Assembly (NCBI GenBank): GCA_038238185.1
Contig: JBBRXY010000001.1
Location: 27,161-91,160 of the forward strand
From: DATAQC01 sp038238185
Lineage (GTDB): Bacteria > Actinomycetota > Acidimicrobiia > Acidimicrobiales > AC-14
Reading direction: 5' to 3'
DNA: 64,000 bases
In this document: positions 1 to 9,400 of the stretch, piece by piece
How positions within the stretch are numbered: position 1 is the first letter of the stretch
Layout: each line of letters opens with the position of its first letter
Translations under genes and position numbers: made by a program
The notes under the pieces: model-generated
Told to the model about the DNA's origin: nothing
Databases searched by the model: none
The model's input: only the letters and a program-made list of their open reading frames with translations

Positions 1-430
1 GACGCCCGAACTCCCTCCGCCACCCGCTCCTGCGGCCGCCTCCCCCACCACCGTTGCCACCGTCGACGCCTCCATCGAGGTGCTCAACGGAACGGGTGTC
101 AAGGGAGCGGCCGGCAAGGCCGCCGACCAGCTCAAGGGGGCCAACTTCACGGTGAGCGGCACCGGCGACGCGTTCGACGCCTTTCCCCGCAGTGTCATCC
201 GCTACAGCGAAGGCCAGCAGGCCAAGGCCGAGGCCCTCGCCGCTGTCCTCAAGACGACGCCCGAGCTGAAGGCCGACCCGACGGTGAAGGCCGACACTTT
301 GGCTCTCGTCGTCGGTACCGACTACGACGGCCTGCGCGACGGCGCCAGCGCCGGGGCACCCACCACCACGACCTCGCTACCGGCTCCCTCGCCATTGCCG
401 AAGGACGCCGTCCCCCACAAGGACTGCTAA
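1..430 (+). CDS. LCP/LytR-family protein, C-terminal part (5' end outside window)
   Basis: The reading frame is open from the first bases of the window, so the start lies upstream. After a Pro/Ala/Thr-rich linker the protein enters a region beginning IEVLNGTGVKGAAGKAAD that matches the LytR_C domain (about residues 24-120 of the visible part), followed by a short Thr/Pro tail ending in a single Cys. LytR_C typically follows the LytR-CpsA-Psr catalytic domain, which attaches glycopolymers to peptidoglycan outside the membrane; that domain would lie outside the window. The position directly ahead of a glycosyltransferase/exporter cluster fits cell-wall glycopolymer attachment. Family call is good for the visible domain; the LCP domain itself is inferred. 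Confidence 0.75.
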   Translation, partial: TPELPPPPAPAAASPTTVATVDASIEVLNGTGVKGAAGKAADQLKGANFTVSGTGDAFDAFPRSVIRYSEGQQAKAEALAAVLKTTPELKADPTVKADTLALVVGTDYDGLRDGASAGAPTTTTSLPAPSPLPKDAVPHKDC

Positions 431-435
431 GGACC

Positions 436-858
436 ATGACCGAGGGCGCCAACCTGCGCGGCACCGATGTCGCCGCCATGATGAGCCGGGTGAAAGCCAC
501 TCTCGCTTCCGCCGAGCGGTCGCCCGGCGGATCCACAGGTGTGCTCCCGGTGGCGCCCGAGGGCGACGTCGAGGTCAACGTGGCCGTCCTGCGCCGCAAC
601 GCCGACATCCGGGTCGACTTCCCGCCCGGATCCGGTCGTCCCGTGGTGGGCCCCGTCGTCCGCCTGGGAAAGCGGGCCATGCGCCGGGCCGTGAGCTGGT
701 ACGTGAAGCCGATGATGGAGCAGCAGAGCAGCCTGAACCACGCCCTCCTCGACAGCATCGAGTGTCTCCGGCTGCGGATCGACGCCCTGGGGCCCGCCCC
801 GGACGACGGGGACGATTCGGGGGACGGTCGTACCAGCCCGCCCCCTCCCGCCGAGTAG
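436..858 (+). CDS. Conserved hypothetical protein of glycan clusters
   Basis: A 140-residue protein starting with ATG five bases after the previous stop. It has no signal peptide or membrane helix. The middle (about residues 85-120) contains a basic amphipathic stretch, RLGKRAMRRAVSWYVKPMME, followed by a leucine-rich segment able to form a short coiled coil; the C-terminus is acidic and Pro-rich. Basic-helix/coiled-coil segments of this kind often occur next to surface-glycan glycosyltransferases, perhaps for peripheral membrane association, which is inference. The following GTG start abuts its TAG stop exactly, so translation is probably coupled. I do not recognise a named family. Confidence 0.7.
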   Translation: MTEGANLRGTDVAAMMSRVKATLASAERSPGGSTGVLPVAPEGDVEVNVAVLRRNADIRVDFPPGSGRPVVGPVVRLGKRAMRRAVSWYVKPMMEQQSSLNHALLDSIECLRLRIDALGPAPDDGDDSGDGRTSPPPPAE

Positions 859-2733
859 GTGGGGCAAACCCGAGCCCGGGTGGCCGTGGTCATGCTCACC
901 TGGAATGCCGTGGCGTTCACCCGGGAATGTCTGGGTCGGTTGCAGGCTGTCACTCCGCTCCCCGGGCCGCTCGGGCCAGGCACCGACCATCCCGCCTGGC
1001 GGGTCGTCGTGGTCGACAACGGGAGCACCGACGGCACCGTGGAGTGGTTGAGGACCCAGGACTGGCTCACCCTGTTGACGAACGACCGCAACGAGGGGTT
1101 CAGCCGGGGGTGCAACATCGGCATCTCCGCCACCGACGACGACGAAGACATCGTGTTGATGAACAACGACCTTCTGGTGGCCGACCCCCTGTGGCTGGTT
1201 CGCATGCAGGACGTGGCCTACTCGGCCCCCGACTGTGGCGTGGTCGGCACCCGTCTCGTCGACGACCAGGGGGTGCTGGCTCACGCCGGCAGCTACATGC
1301 CGCCCCTCACGCTCCGAGGCCATCAGATGGCCGGCGCCGAACGCGATATCGGGCAATACCAGCGCGACCGGCGGGTGGAGTCGGTGGTGTTCGCCCAGGC
1401 CTACCTGCGGCGCGACTGCCTGGATCGGGTCGGCCCACTCGACGAGGAGCTGTTCGCCTACTTCGAGGACAGCGACTGGTGCGTGCGAGCGGACCGGGCC
1501 GGCTTCCAGGTCCGCTACTCCGGTTCCCCACCCACCTCGGTCCACCGACAGAACACGTCGACGCGAGAGAACAAGGTCGATTTCTGGACCGTCTACGAGC
1601 GCTCGCGGAAGGTGTTCAAGCGCAACTGGGGACAGTGGCTGGACGAGGGCCGCTACGAGCGGGAGCTCACGTGGCACTCGGTTCTGCACAGCCCCCTCGG
1701 CTACGCCGTGCAGTCCCGCCAGCTCATGACCGCACTGCATTTCGCCGGTGTCCGGGTGTCCTACCGCAACGCCTACGGCGAGGTCGACGGACCCTGCCGA
1801 GACCCTCTCCTCGACGACCTTCGGGCCCGACGGCCTCGGGCTCACGGCGACGGCACTCAGGTCGCCTTCTGCCAGGCCGACGCCTTCGGGCGGATCGAAC
1901 GGGGCGGCGGGCCCCGGGTCGGGTGGTCGATGCTCGAAGTTACCGGGCTGCCCCGGGAGTGGGTCGAGGGCTGCAACGCCATGGACGAGGTCTGGGTGCC
2001 GGCGTCGTTCAACATCGAGACCTTCCGCTCCAGTGGGGTGCGGGTACCGATCCGCCTGATGCCCCTCGGTGTCGACGTCGACCACTTCCATCCCGGCATC
2101 GTGGGGTCGCCCCCGACGGACCGCTACACGTTCCTGTCGGTCTTCGAGTGGGGCGAGCGGAAGGCGCCGGAAGTCCTCCTGCGGGCCTTCGCCACCGAGT
2201 TCGCCGGCGACGAAGACGTCATGCTGTTGGTCTCGGTGTTCAACCGCGACCCTTCGGTCGACGTGGAGGCGGAGATCGCCAAGCTCGACCTGGCCGCCTC
2301 GGCCCCGATCGTCGTCATGGTCAACCCCGAGTTCGCCGGCTACCAGATGGGCGCTCTCTACCGCTCGGCCGACTGCTTCGTCCTTCCCAGCAGAGGCGAG
2401 GGATGGGGCATGCCCGTGCTCGAGGCCATGGCCTGCGGGCTGCCCGTGATCGCCACGGATTGGGGTGGTCCCGCCGACTTCCTCCACGAGGGCGTGGGAT
2501 ACCCGCTCGGCGTGGCCAAGATGGTGGCCGCCGAAGCCCGCTGTCCCTATTACGAGGGCTTCGAGTGGGCCGAGCCCGACCCCGAGCACCTCCGCTCCCT
2601 CCTCCGACAGGTGTACTCGGCGCCCGACGATGCCCGCGCCCGAGGAGCGGCGGCGGCGGCCGAGGTGGCCACCAAGTGGACCCTCGAACATGCGGCCGAG
2701 CGGGTCGGCGTCCGAGTGGATGAGCTGGCATGA
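859..2733 (+). CDS. Two-domain glycosyltransferase (GT2 + GT4)
   Basis: A 624-residue protein with two glycosyltransferase domains. The N-terminal GT2 (GT-A) domain shows DNGSTDGT at residues 53-60, MNND at 101-104 in the place of the DxD metal/nucleotide-sugar motif, and the FEDSDWCVRA acceptor-loop motif near residue 205. The C-terminal GT4 (GT-B) domain, from about residue 350, carries the EX7E-type motif in EGWGMPVLEAMACGLPV around residues 515-530. It probably adds two different sugars to a surface glycan in the cytoplasm. GTG start directly follows the upstream stop; the gene overlaps the exporter permease by four bases (ATGA). Donor sugars cannot be told from sequence. Confidence 0.88.
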   Translation: MGQTRARVAVVMLTWNAVAFTRECLGRLQAVTPLPGPLGPGTDHPAWRVVVVDNGSTDGTVEWLRTQDWLTLLTNDRNEGFSRGCNIGISATDDDEDIVLMNNDLLVADPLWLVRMQDVAYSAPDCGVVGTRLVDDQGVLAHAGSYMPPLTLRGHQMAGAERDIGQYQRDRRVESVVFAQAYLRRDCLDRVGPLDEELFAYFEDSDWCVRADRAGFQVRYSGSPPTSVHRQNTSTRENKVDFWTVYERSRKVFKRNWGQWLDEGRYERELTWHSVLHSPLGYAVQSRQLMTALHFAGVRVSYRNAYGEVDGPCRDPLLDDLRARRPRAHGDGTQVAFCQADAFGRIERGGGPRVGWSMLEVTGLPREWVEGCNAMDEVWVPASFNIETFRSSGVRVPIRLMPLGVDVDHFHPGIVGSPPTDRYTFLSVFEWGERKAPEVLLRAFATEFAGDEDVMLLVSVFNRDPSVDVEAEIAKLDLAASAPIVVMVNPEFAGYQMGALYRSADCFVLPSRGEGWGMPVLEAMACGLPVIATDWGGPADFLHEGVGYPLGVAKMVAAEARCPYYEGFEWAEPDPEHLRSLLRQVYSAPDDARARGAAAAAEVATKWTLEHAAERVGVRVDELA

Positions 2734-3650
2734 ACCACCCGCTTGGTAGTCTCGGTCCTGTGGGCAGTCAGCGCCTAGAAGTTCCACCGGCCGCGCCTGC
2801 ACCCCCGGTCAGCCGCCCGAGACGCCCGATCTCGATGCGAGCAAGCATCCGCGAGGTGCTCGCCGCGCGCGAGCTCACCAACAACCTCGTCCGCCGCGAC
2901 CTCAAGGTGCGCCACCGCGGCACCTTCTTGGGCATGCTCTGGTCGCTCACCACCCCGCTGCTGATCGTGGCCCTCTACTACTTCGTCTTCACCTACATCC
3001 TCATCCAGACGCCGGTGAAGGGGGCCAACCGCCCCGACGGCCACTCCGTGCCGTTCGCGGTGTTCTTCTTCGCTGGCCTCATCATCTGGAACCTCTTCAG
3101 CAACTCGTTGAGCACGTCCACCACGTCGGTCACCTCGTCGGGCTATCTCCTGCGCAAGGTCTACTTCCCGCGGGCGATCCTGCCGCTCAGCGCCGTCCTG
3201 TCCGGCGTCGTCACCTTCGCCTTCGAGTTGGCCGTGCTCGTCGTGGCCATCCTCGTGTTCGTCGGGTTGCCCAACGCCCAGATCCTCTGGGTGCCGGTCA
3301 TCATGGCCCTGGCGGTACTGCTCACCTACGGGTTGGCGCTCTTCCTCTCCGCCGTCACCGTGTTCCTTCGCGACATGGCCCACTTCATCGCCATCATCCT
3401 GCAGCTGTGGTTCTGGGGAACCCCCATCATCTACACCCTGCAGTACGTGGGTAACCGGCCCGGGTTCGTGCGGATCCTCAAGCTCAACCCCATGACCGGC
3501 ATCGTGGTGGGCTTCCGCAACGTCACCGTGCTCAACCAGCCCCCCGACCTGACCCTGCTCGCCATCGACTTGGCCTACGCGGTCGTGTTCCTGGTGATCG
3601 GTGCCGTCGTCTTCTACCGCTCCCAGCGGCTGTTCGCGGAGATCGTGTAG
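2730..3650 (+). CDS. ABC-2 type polysaccharide export permease (Wzm-like)
   Basis: A 306-residue integral membrane protein. After a Pro-rich cytoplasmic tail of about 35 residues comes the LVRRDLKVRHRGTFLGMLWS segment that precedes the first helix in ABC-2 polysaccharide/teichoic-acid permeases, then about six hydrophobic helices. It forms the transmembrane half of an exporter with the ATPase encoded next, exporting an undecaprenyl-linked glycan. The ATG overlaps the previous TGA. A second ATG at 2836 would drop the Pro-rich tail and is also possible. Gene order (glycosyltransferase, permease, ATPase) supports the call. Confidence 0.88.
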   Translation: MNHPLGSLGPVGSQRLEVPPAAPAPPVSRPRRPISMRASIREVLAARELTNNLVRRDLKVRHRGTFLGMLWSLTTPLLIVALYYFVFTYILIQTPVKGANRPDGHSVPFAVFFFAGLIIWNLFSNSLSTSTTSVTSSGYLLRKVYFPRAILPLSAVLSGVVTFAFELAVLVVAILVFVGLPNAQILWVPVIMALAVLLTYGLALFLSAVTVFLRDMAHFIAIILQLWFWGTPIIYTLQYVGNRPGFVRILKLNPMTGIVVGFRNVTVLNQPPDLTLLAIDLAYAVVFLVIGAVVFYRSQRLFAEIV

Positions 3651-4972
3651 TGGCGAACACCGCGATCGACTGCCACGACGTGTGGAAGAGCTACCGGATC
3701 TACCACCAGCGATCCCACACGCTCAAGGAGAAGATCCTCACCCGGCGGAACCAGTACGAGGAGTTCTGGGCTCTGAAGGGCATCGACCTGGAGATCGCCG
3801 CCGGCTCCACCACTGGCATCATCGGTGCCAACGGGTCGGGCAAGTCCACATTGCTCAAGACCATGGCCCGGATCCTCACGCCCAATCAGGGCTACGTGGA
3901 GGTCAACGGCACCCTGGCGTCGCTGCTCGAGCTCGGCATCGGCTTCCACCCCGAGCTCACCGGGCGGGAGAACGTCTACCTGTCGGGCTCGCTCCTCGGG
4001 CGTAGCCGCCGTGACGTGGAGGCCCGCTACGACGAGATCGTGGAGTTCGCCGGGGTCGAGCAGTTCATGGACATGGCGGTCAAGAACTACTCGACGGGCA
4101 TGTACGCCCGACTGGCCTTCGCCGTCGCCGTGAGCGTCGAGCCGGAGATCCTCCTGGTCGACGAGGTGCTGTCGGTGGGCGACGAGAGCTTTCAGGCCCG
4201 CTGCGTCGATCGCATGGCCAAGTTCCGCAGCGACGGCCACACCGTGGTCATCGTCACCCACGGCCTCGACACCGTTCGCGGCCTGTGCCAGGAGGCGGTG
4301 TGGATCGAGGGCGGCGTCATCCGGGAGTCGGGCTCGTCGGCCCGGGTGGTGGCCGCCTACTTCGACTCCGTCCACGGTGGCGTGGCCAACGAGCACCCGT
4401 CGGCCGAGCAGGACCAGGCCGGCGCGGGCGCGGCCAGCATCACCGCCGTCGCCTTCTTGGACGGCGAGGGGAGGGAGACCACCACCTTCGAGACCGACAG
4501 CACGCTCACTGTGCGCGTCGAATGCCAGACCGACCTCCCGCTCCAGGAAGTGATTTTCTGCGTGGCCGTGTACCGCTCCGACAGCTTCGTCTACGTCATG
4601 GGCCGCACCTCCCACGACGCCGACTTCTCGGGACGGCCACCCGGCCGTCATGTGGTGGAGTTCTCCGTCCCTGCCCTACCGCTGCTCCCGGGCGGCTACC
4701 TGGTGTCGGTCGGCCTTCAGGACCGCGCCCAGAAGCAGGTCTACGACTGGCACGACCGCCACTATGGCTTCTTCATGATGGACAACGCGCGCCTTCCGGC
4801 CGGCGCCGGCGGGATCGTGCACGTCGAGGGCCACTGGACGGCATCTCCGGCCCCGTCGGCCGAGGCCGGCGTCGGGGGGCAGCTGCCGGCTGAGGGTGCC
4901 GTGGCGCCCGAGCGGCCCTCGGAGCGGAGCGTCGTGAGCGAGATCCGACCTCATGGCGATCCCGCTGTTTGA
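3650..4972 (+). CDS. ABC exporter ATPase with glycan-binding C-terminus (Wzt-like)
   Basis: A 440-residue ATPase. Walker A is GANGSGKST at residues 59-67, the signature is YSTGM at 147-151 and Walker B is ILLVDE at 167-172, with the switch histidine in VTHGL. Beyond the nucleotide-binding domain (about residue 240) there is a second domain of roughly 150 residues with beta-strand character, as in Wzt proteins whose C-terminus recognises the capped end of the polymer. That makes the nearby methyltransferases plausible chain-terminating enzymes. GTG start overlaps the permease stop by one base. The last 40 residues are low complexity. Confidence 0.9.
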   Translation: MANTAIDCHDVWKSYRIYHQRSHTLKEKILTRRNQYEEFWALKGIDLEIAAGSTTGIIGANGSGKSTLLKTMARILTPNQGYVEVNGTLASLLELGIGFHPELTGRENVYLSGSLLGRSRRDVEARYDEIVEFAGVEQFMDMAVKNYSTGMYARLAFAVAVSVEPEILLVDEVLSVGDESFQARCVDRMAKFRSDGHTVVIVTHGLDTVRGLCQEAVWIEGGVIRESGSSARVVAAYFDSVHGGVANEHPSAEQDQAGAGAASITAVAFLDGEGRETTTFETDSTLTVRVECQTDLPLQEVIFCVAVYRSDSFVYVMGRTSHDADFSGRPPGRHVVEFSVPALPLLPGGYLVSVGLQDRAQKQVYDWHDRHYGFFMMDNARLPAGAGGIVHVEGHWTASPAPSAEAGVGGQLPAEGAVAPERPSERSVVSEIRPHGDPAV

Positions 4973-5009
4973 GGAATCCGTCACCCGCCCGTCGTTGACT
5001 CCTACCGGC

Positions 5010-6389
5010 TCACGACTCGGCGGGGGCGGCGACGCGGACCCAGGTGAAGGCCACGCCCAGCTCACTGTCGTCGGGGCTCTCGGGGTTGAGCTCGTTCCAC
5101 GGGATGGTCTCGGGCGTTCGCACCACCAGGCGGGTGAACAGCCGCGGCGACTGGTAGTCGGCACCGAGGATGCCGGTGAAAAAGACACCCGACTCGTGTG
5201 CCGACCGGACGAGCGGAACGACCTGCCGGTTCACCTCCAGCACCAGGTGCTCGAGAATGGAGGGGCTCATGGCCGCGACGGCCAGGAGCTCGATCTTCGA
5301 ACCCGGGGCCAGTCGGAGGGCGAGGTCGATCGACGCCTCGCGCTGCGGGCCCGTCCAGCGCACCACCCCCAACGGCAGCTGCTGGGGGGCCCTCCATCCC
5401 GACCCCCGGAACTCGGGATCGCCGAAATCCACCGCGTGGCTACCTTCGAGCAGGGCGGCCTGTTCGCCGAGCTCCCGCTCTCCCTGGGCGGCGAAGGCAT
5501 CCTCGTTCGCCGCCGTCGCCAGCAGAGGAGCCACCTCCGGAGGCGCCGAGTCTGCGGCACATCCGATGGCCAGCCTGACCAGATCATGGAAGCCGAAGGC
5601 AGTGGTCACGCACGCATCGCGCACCAGTGCCTGCCAGCCGAGCTCGGGTGCCGGGTAGGCCACTTCACGCTTCAGATAGAAGGCGTTGGCCCAGAAGAGC
5701 TGGCCGCTGCCCGACTCGAAGCGAGCCACCAGCTTGTCGAAGTACTGGGACTCGGTGACCCGCCAGTCGCGAGGCGCACCGCGCTGGGCGTAGTGGGCAA
5801 GGTCCTTCAGCCGCCACAGCACGAACCCCTCCTGCCGGAGAAAGCGGTCGATGTCGGCGAACAGCGGGATGTCGACGTAGAGCTCGTTGAACTCCACCTC
5901 GACCTCGATGGCCCGCACCGATGCCAGCGCCTCGCGGGCCCCGGTGAGCACGCCCAACTCCGAGCCCTGGGTGTCGATCTTCACCACATCGACCCGCTCG
6001 ATGCCCTCCGCCGCCAACCAATTGTCGAGCGTGGTGACGGTGACCTCCTCCGTGGAGGTGATCCGACCGCCACTCAGATCGGGGTGGCGTTCGACGACGT
6101 CGTCGACGCTGGGGTAGAGCGAACAACCGCCGGGGTCGGCGGTGATGTAGAGCGTGGCCTTGCCCGGCTCGGCCCCGAGCCCTTCGGGGACCACTCGCAC
6201 GTTCGTATTGTCGCGATAAGACTCGGCCAGCCGGGCACATTCGGCCTCGTCGGGATCGAATCCGATGATCATCGAACGGTCGCCGAGACGCTCCCATGCC
6301 TGGGCGAATCCCCATCTACAGCCGACATCGACGACGACCAATGGCTGTTCCAGCAGCCCGGCCAGAGCCGAAGTGAGGTCGACGGTCAT
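5010..6389 (-). CDS. FkbM-family methyltransferase with C-terminal accessory domain
   Basis: A 459-residue protein. Residues about 15-220 are a class I SAM-dependent methyltransferase of the FkbM type: VVVDVGCRWG is the SAM-binding motif I, and VVKIDTQGSE is the conserved acidic motif. From about residue 318 to the end there is a separate beta-rich module containing GSGWRAPQ and RWTGPQREASIDL. The same module ends the unrelated methyltransferase at 13736-15088. The ATG at 6389 is chosen because GAGGA lies just ahead of it and the SAM fold begins directly after; the frame stays open upstream over the divergent gene. FkbM enzymes O-methylate sugars, so glycan methylation or capping is likely. 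Confidence 0.85.
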   Translation of the reverse strand: MTVDLTSALAGLLEQPLVVVDVGCRWGFAQAWERLGDRSMIIGFDPDEAECARLAESYRDNTNVRVVPEGLGAEPGKATLYITADPGGCSLYPSVDDVVERHPDLSGGRITSTEEVTVTTLDNWLAAEGIERVDVVKIDTQGSELGVLTGAREALASVRAIEVEVEFNELYVDIPLFADIDRFLRQEGFVLWRLKDLAHYAQRGAPRDWRVTESQYFDKLVARFESGSGQLFWANAFYLKREVAYPAPELGWQALVRDACVTTAFGFHDLVRLAIGCAADSAPPEVAPLLATAANEDAFAAQGERELGEQAALLEGSHAVDFGDPEFRGSGWRAPQQLPLGVVRWTGPQREASIDLALRLAPGSKIELLAVAAMSPSILEHLVLEVNRQVVPLVRSAHESGVFFTGILGADYQSPRLFTRLVVRTPETIPWNELNPESPDDSELGVAFTWVRVAAPAES

Positions 6390-6421
6390 CTTATCCTCGG
6401 ACCCGTGAAGACGGGGATCGC

Positions 6422-9400
6422 ATGCGCATTGGCATAGATTACCGCATCCTCGCCGTTGGTCGAGAGTTGTTCTACCGGGGGATCCCCCGTTATACACAGC
6501 AACAGCTCCGGGCGGTGTTGGACATTGATACCAGTAATGAATATGTTCTTTTGTGTAACACCGGGAACGATCTCTCCATGATCGATCCCCATATTCGCCG
6601 GGCTCCAAATGTGTCCATCGAGAGTTACCTCGCCGATGCTCCAGGTGTCCCGCCGTTGGGGGACGCCGCCACGATGCTGCGGGAAGCGGAACGGTACTCC
6701 GAATGGGTCTCCCGCCAGAAGCTCGACCTATTCCATGTCACTGCTCCGTTTCTCTTCGAGCGTCCCGTCCTCGTCGACTTCGACGTCTGCCCCATGGTCG
6801 CCAGCTTCTACGACCTCATCCCGCTGATCTTCCCCGCTCAGTACCTCTCCGGGTGGTGGAGGGAGCAGTACCTCCGCACCGCCGCCTTCCTCGGCCATGC
6901 CACCCGCATGATCGCCATCTCGGCGGCGGCCAAGACCGATGCCGCCACCTTCCTCGGCTTCCCGTCGGACCTCATCGATATCGCCTGGCCCATCGCCGAC
7001 GACTGCTTCGGCCCGTTGCCGACGACGCAGGTCGCCGAGGTCGTCGGTGCACTGCGCCGGCGCGTGCCCCTGCCCGACCAGTACGTGCTCACGGTGAGTC
7101 ACCTCCACCACACCAAGAACCTCGGCGTCCTCCTGCGGGCCTACTCCATGCTGCCTCCGGCCCTACGGGCCGAGCTTCCTCTCGTCGTGTGCTGCCACCT
7201 CGACGACCATGGCATGGCTCACCTGCGACGCAAGGCCGGGCAACTGGGAGTGGCCGACGACCTCGTCCTAACCGGGCTGGTGTCCGATGCCGAGCTCACC
7301 GTGCTCTACAACGCCGCCACCATCGTGGTCCATCCGTCGCGCTACGAGGGATTCGGGCTCCCCGTGGTGGAGGCCATGAAGTGCGGGGCACCCGTCGTGA
7401 CCACGACGGCGTCGTCGATGCCCGAGGCCGGCGGGGACGCGGCGCGCTACGTCGACCCCGACGACGCTCACGGGTTCGCCGTCGCCATCCAGGAGCTCCA
7501 CGCCGACCCTGGTCGCCGCCAGACCATGAGCGAGCGGGGTTTGGCCCACGTGGCCAGGTTCGACAAGCGCCAATTGGCCGAGCACACGGTCGAGAGTTAC
7601 CGGGCCGCCGTCACGCCGGCACCCGGCAAGGAGAGCCGCGCGGGGGGCCGCTCGGGGGGGAGGGCCGACCTGGCATCCGGGCGCCCGCGCCTGGCCGTGT
7701 GGACGCCGCTGCCCCCCCAGCAGTCGGGCATCTCCGACTACAGCGTCGAGCTGCTGGGGCGGCTTCGCCAGTTCTACGACATCGAGGTGTTCGTCGACGA
7801 CGGCTGCCTGCCGCCGCTCAGCCTGCTCACGCAGTACCGGATCGAGCACTTCACCGCCTTCGAACGCCGTCACGGACAGGCGCCCTTCGACGCCTTCCTC
7901 TACCAGATGGGTGGATCGCTGTTCCACGTGTACATGTACGACGCCCTGCGGGCTCATCCCGGCGTCGTCGTCCTCCACGACCTCACCTGGAGCCATGTCC
8001 TGTACACGCTCGGGTACGACGCCGACGACTTCGAGGAGTTTCGGGACCAGCTCGTCGCCCTCGAGGGGGTGGCCGCACGCGACGCCTTCGACGCCCTCCA
8101 GGCATTGGATCCCCTCGAGCGGGGACCACTGATGGAGCGCTTCCTCGCCGAGCACCGCATGCTCGGCGACATCGTCGAGAACAGCCTGGCCCAGATCGTC
8201 CACGTCACCGACGCGGCCGTGGAACTGGAGCGGTGCTACGACAACGCCCGGGTGTTCACCGTGCCGATGGGTGTCGCCGACCCCGGCCAGCTCCACGGGT
8301 CCGACCAGAATCGGCAGACCAGGAGCCGGCTCGGAGTCTCCGGCGATGCCTTCGTCATCGGCACGTTCGGCATCGTCCACCCCACCAAGCGCCTCGAGGA
8401 ATGCGTCAGGGCGCTGCCGTCGCTGGTCGAGGTCCGACCCGACTCGCTGTTGATCGTCGTCGGCCGGGCCCTCGACGAGGGGTTTGTCCCCCGCCTGTGC
8501 CAATTGGCTGAATCACTCGGCGTCTCCGCCAATCTTCGCTTTCTCGGGCATGTGTCCCGCGTCGCGTTTGACAAGTACATGATGGCCTGCGATGTCATTG
8601 TCAACCTACGACTGCCTACCACCACCCATATGTCGGCCGCCCTGATTAGGGCCATTGCTGCCGGCCGACCATTGATCGTGACCGACCTTCCGGAATGGCG
8701 GGACATACCCGACGATGTCGCCCTCCGCGTGCCTGTAGGTATGGACGAGACCGGCCCACTCGCCGCCCACCTTGCCCGCCTCGCATCTGATACCGATCTA
8801 CGAACCCACATGTCGGCGGCGGCCCGGCGATTCTATGAAACGCACGGGACGCTTGACGCTATGGCCGCCCGCTACGTCGACGTGCTAGACATGTCCGGTG
8901 CTAATGCCGTTTCCGGCAAGCGGACATCAACCGGCCGGACTCCGCCCGTGACCCCCCTCCGGTTCAACAAGGTCTGCGAGATCGAGGACTTCGCGCGCCC
9001 GGAGCTGGTCGACGTCATGCGCGATGTCTGCGCCTACAAGCTCCCCCATCTTCCGTCCGGTTTCCCCGCAGGTGCCGAGCACCGCAAGGACTGGGAAGTG
9101 GCCATGGCCGTCCGCACCCTGCGCGAGCTCGGGGCCCTTCACCGCGACGCCACCATCCTGGGCGTGGCCGCCGGAGCCGAGGACACGTCGTTCTTCCTCA
9201 CCCGCGAGGCCAAGCAGGTCTTCGCCACCGATCGCTACCTCGCCTCCGGCGACTGGGAGCCGACGGCGCCGCTGTCGATGCTGATCCAGGCCCAGGACGT
9301 GGCGCCGTACGAGTTCGAGTCGAATCGTCTCGTCGTGCAGCACATGGACGGCCGCTACCTCAACTACCCCGACGACACCTTCGACGGCATCTACTCGTCC

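Noticed and set aside
427..2802. Long minus-strand frame of 791 codons opposite the glycosyltransferase genes
   Set aside because: It is the antisense of two well-supported genes; GC-rich third positions keep the opposite strand open. Its composition (His/Gly/Val-rich) and lack of motifs fit shadow coding.
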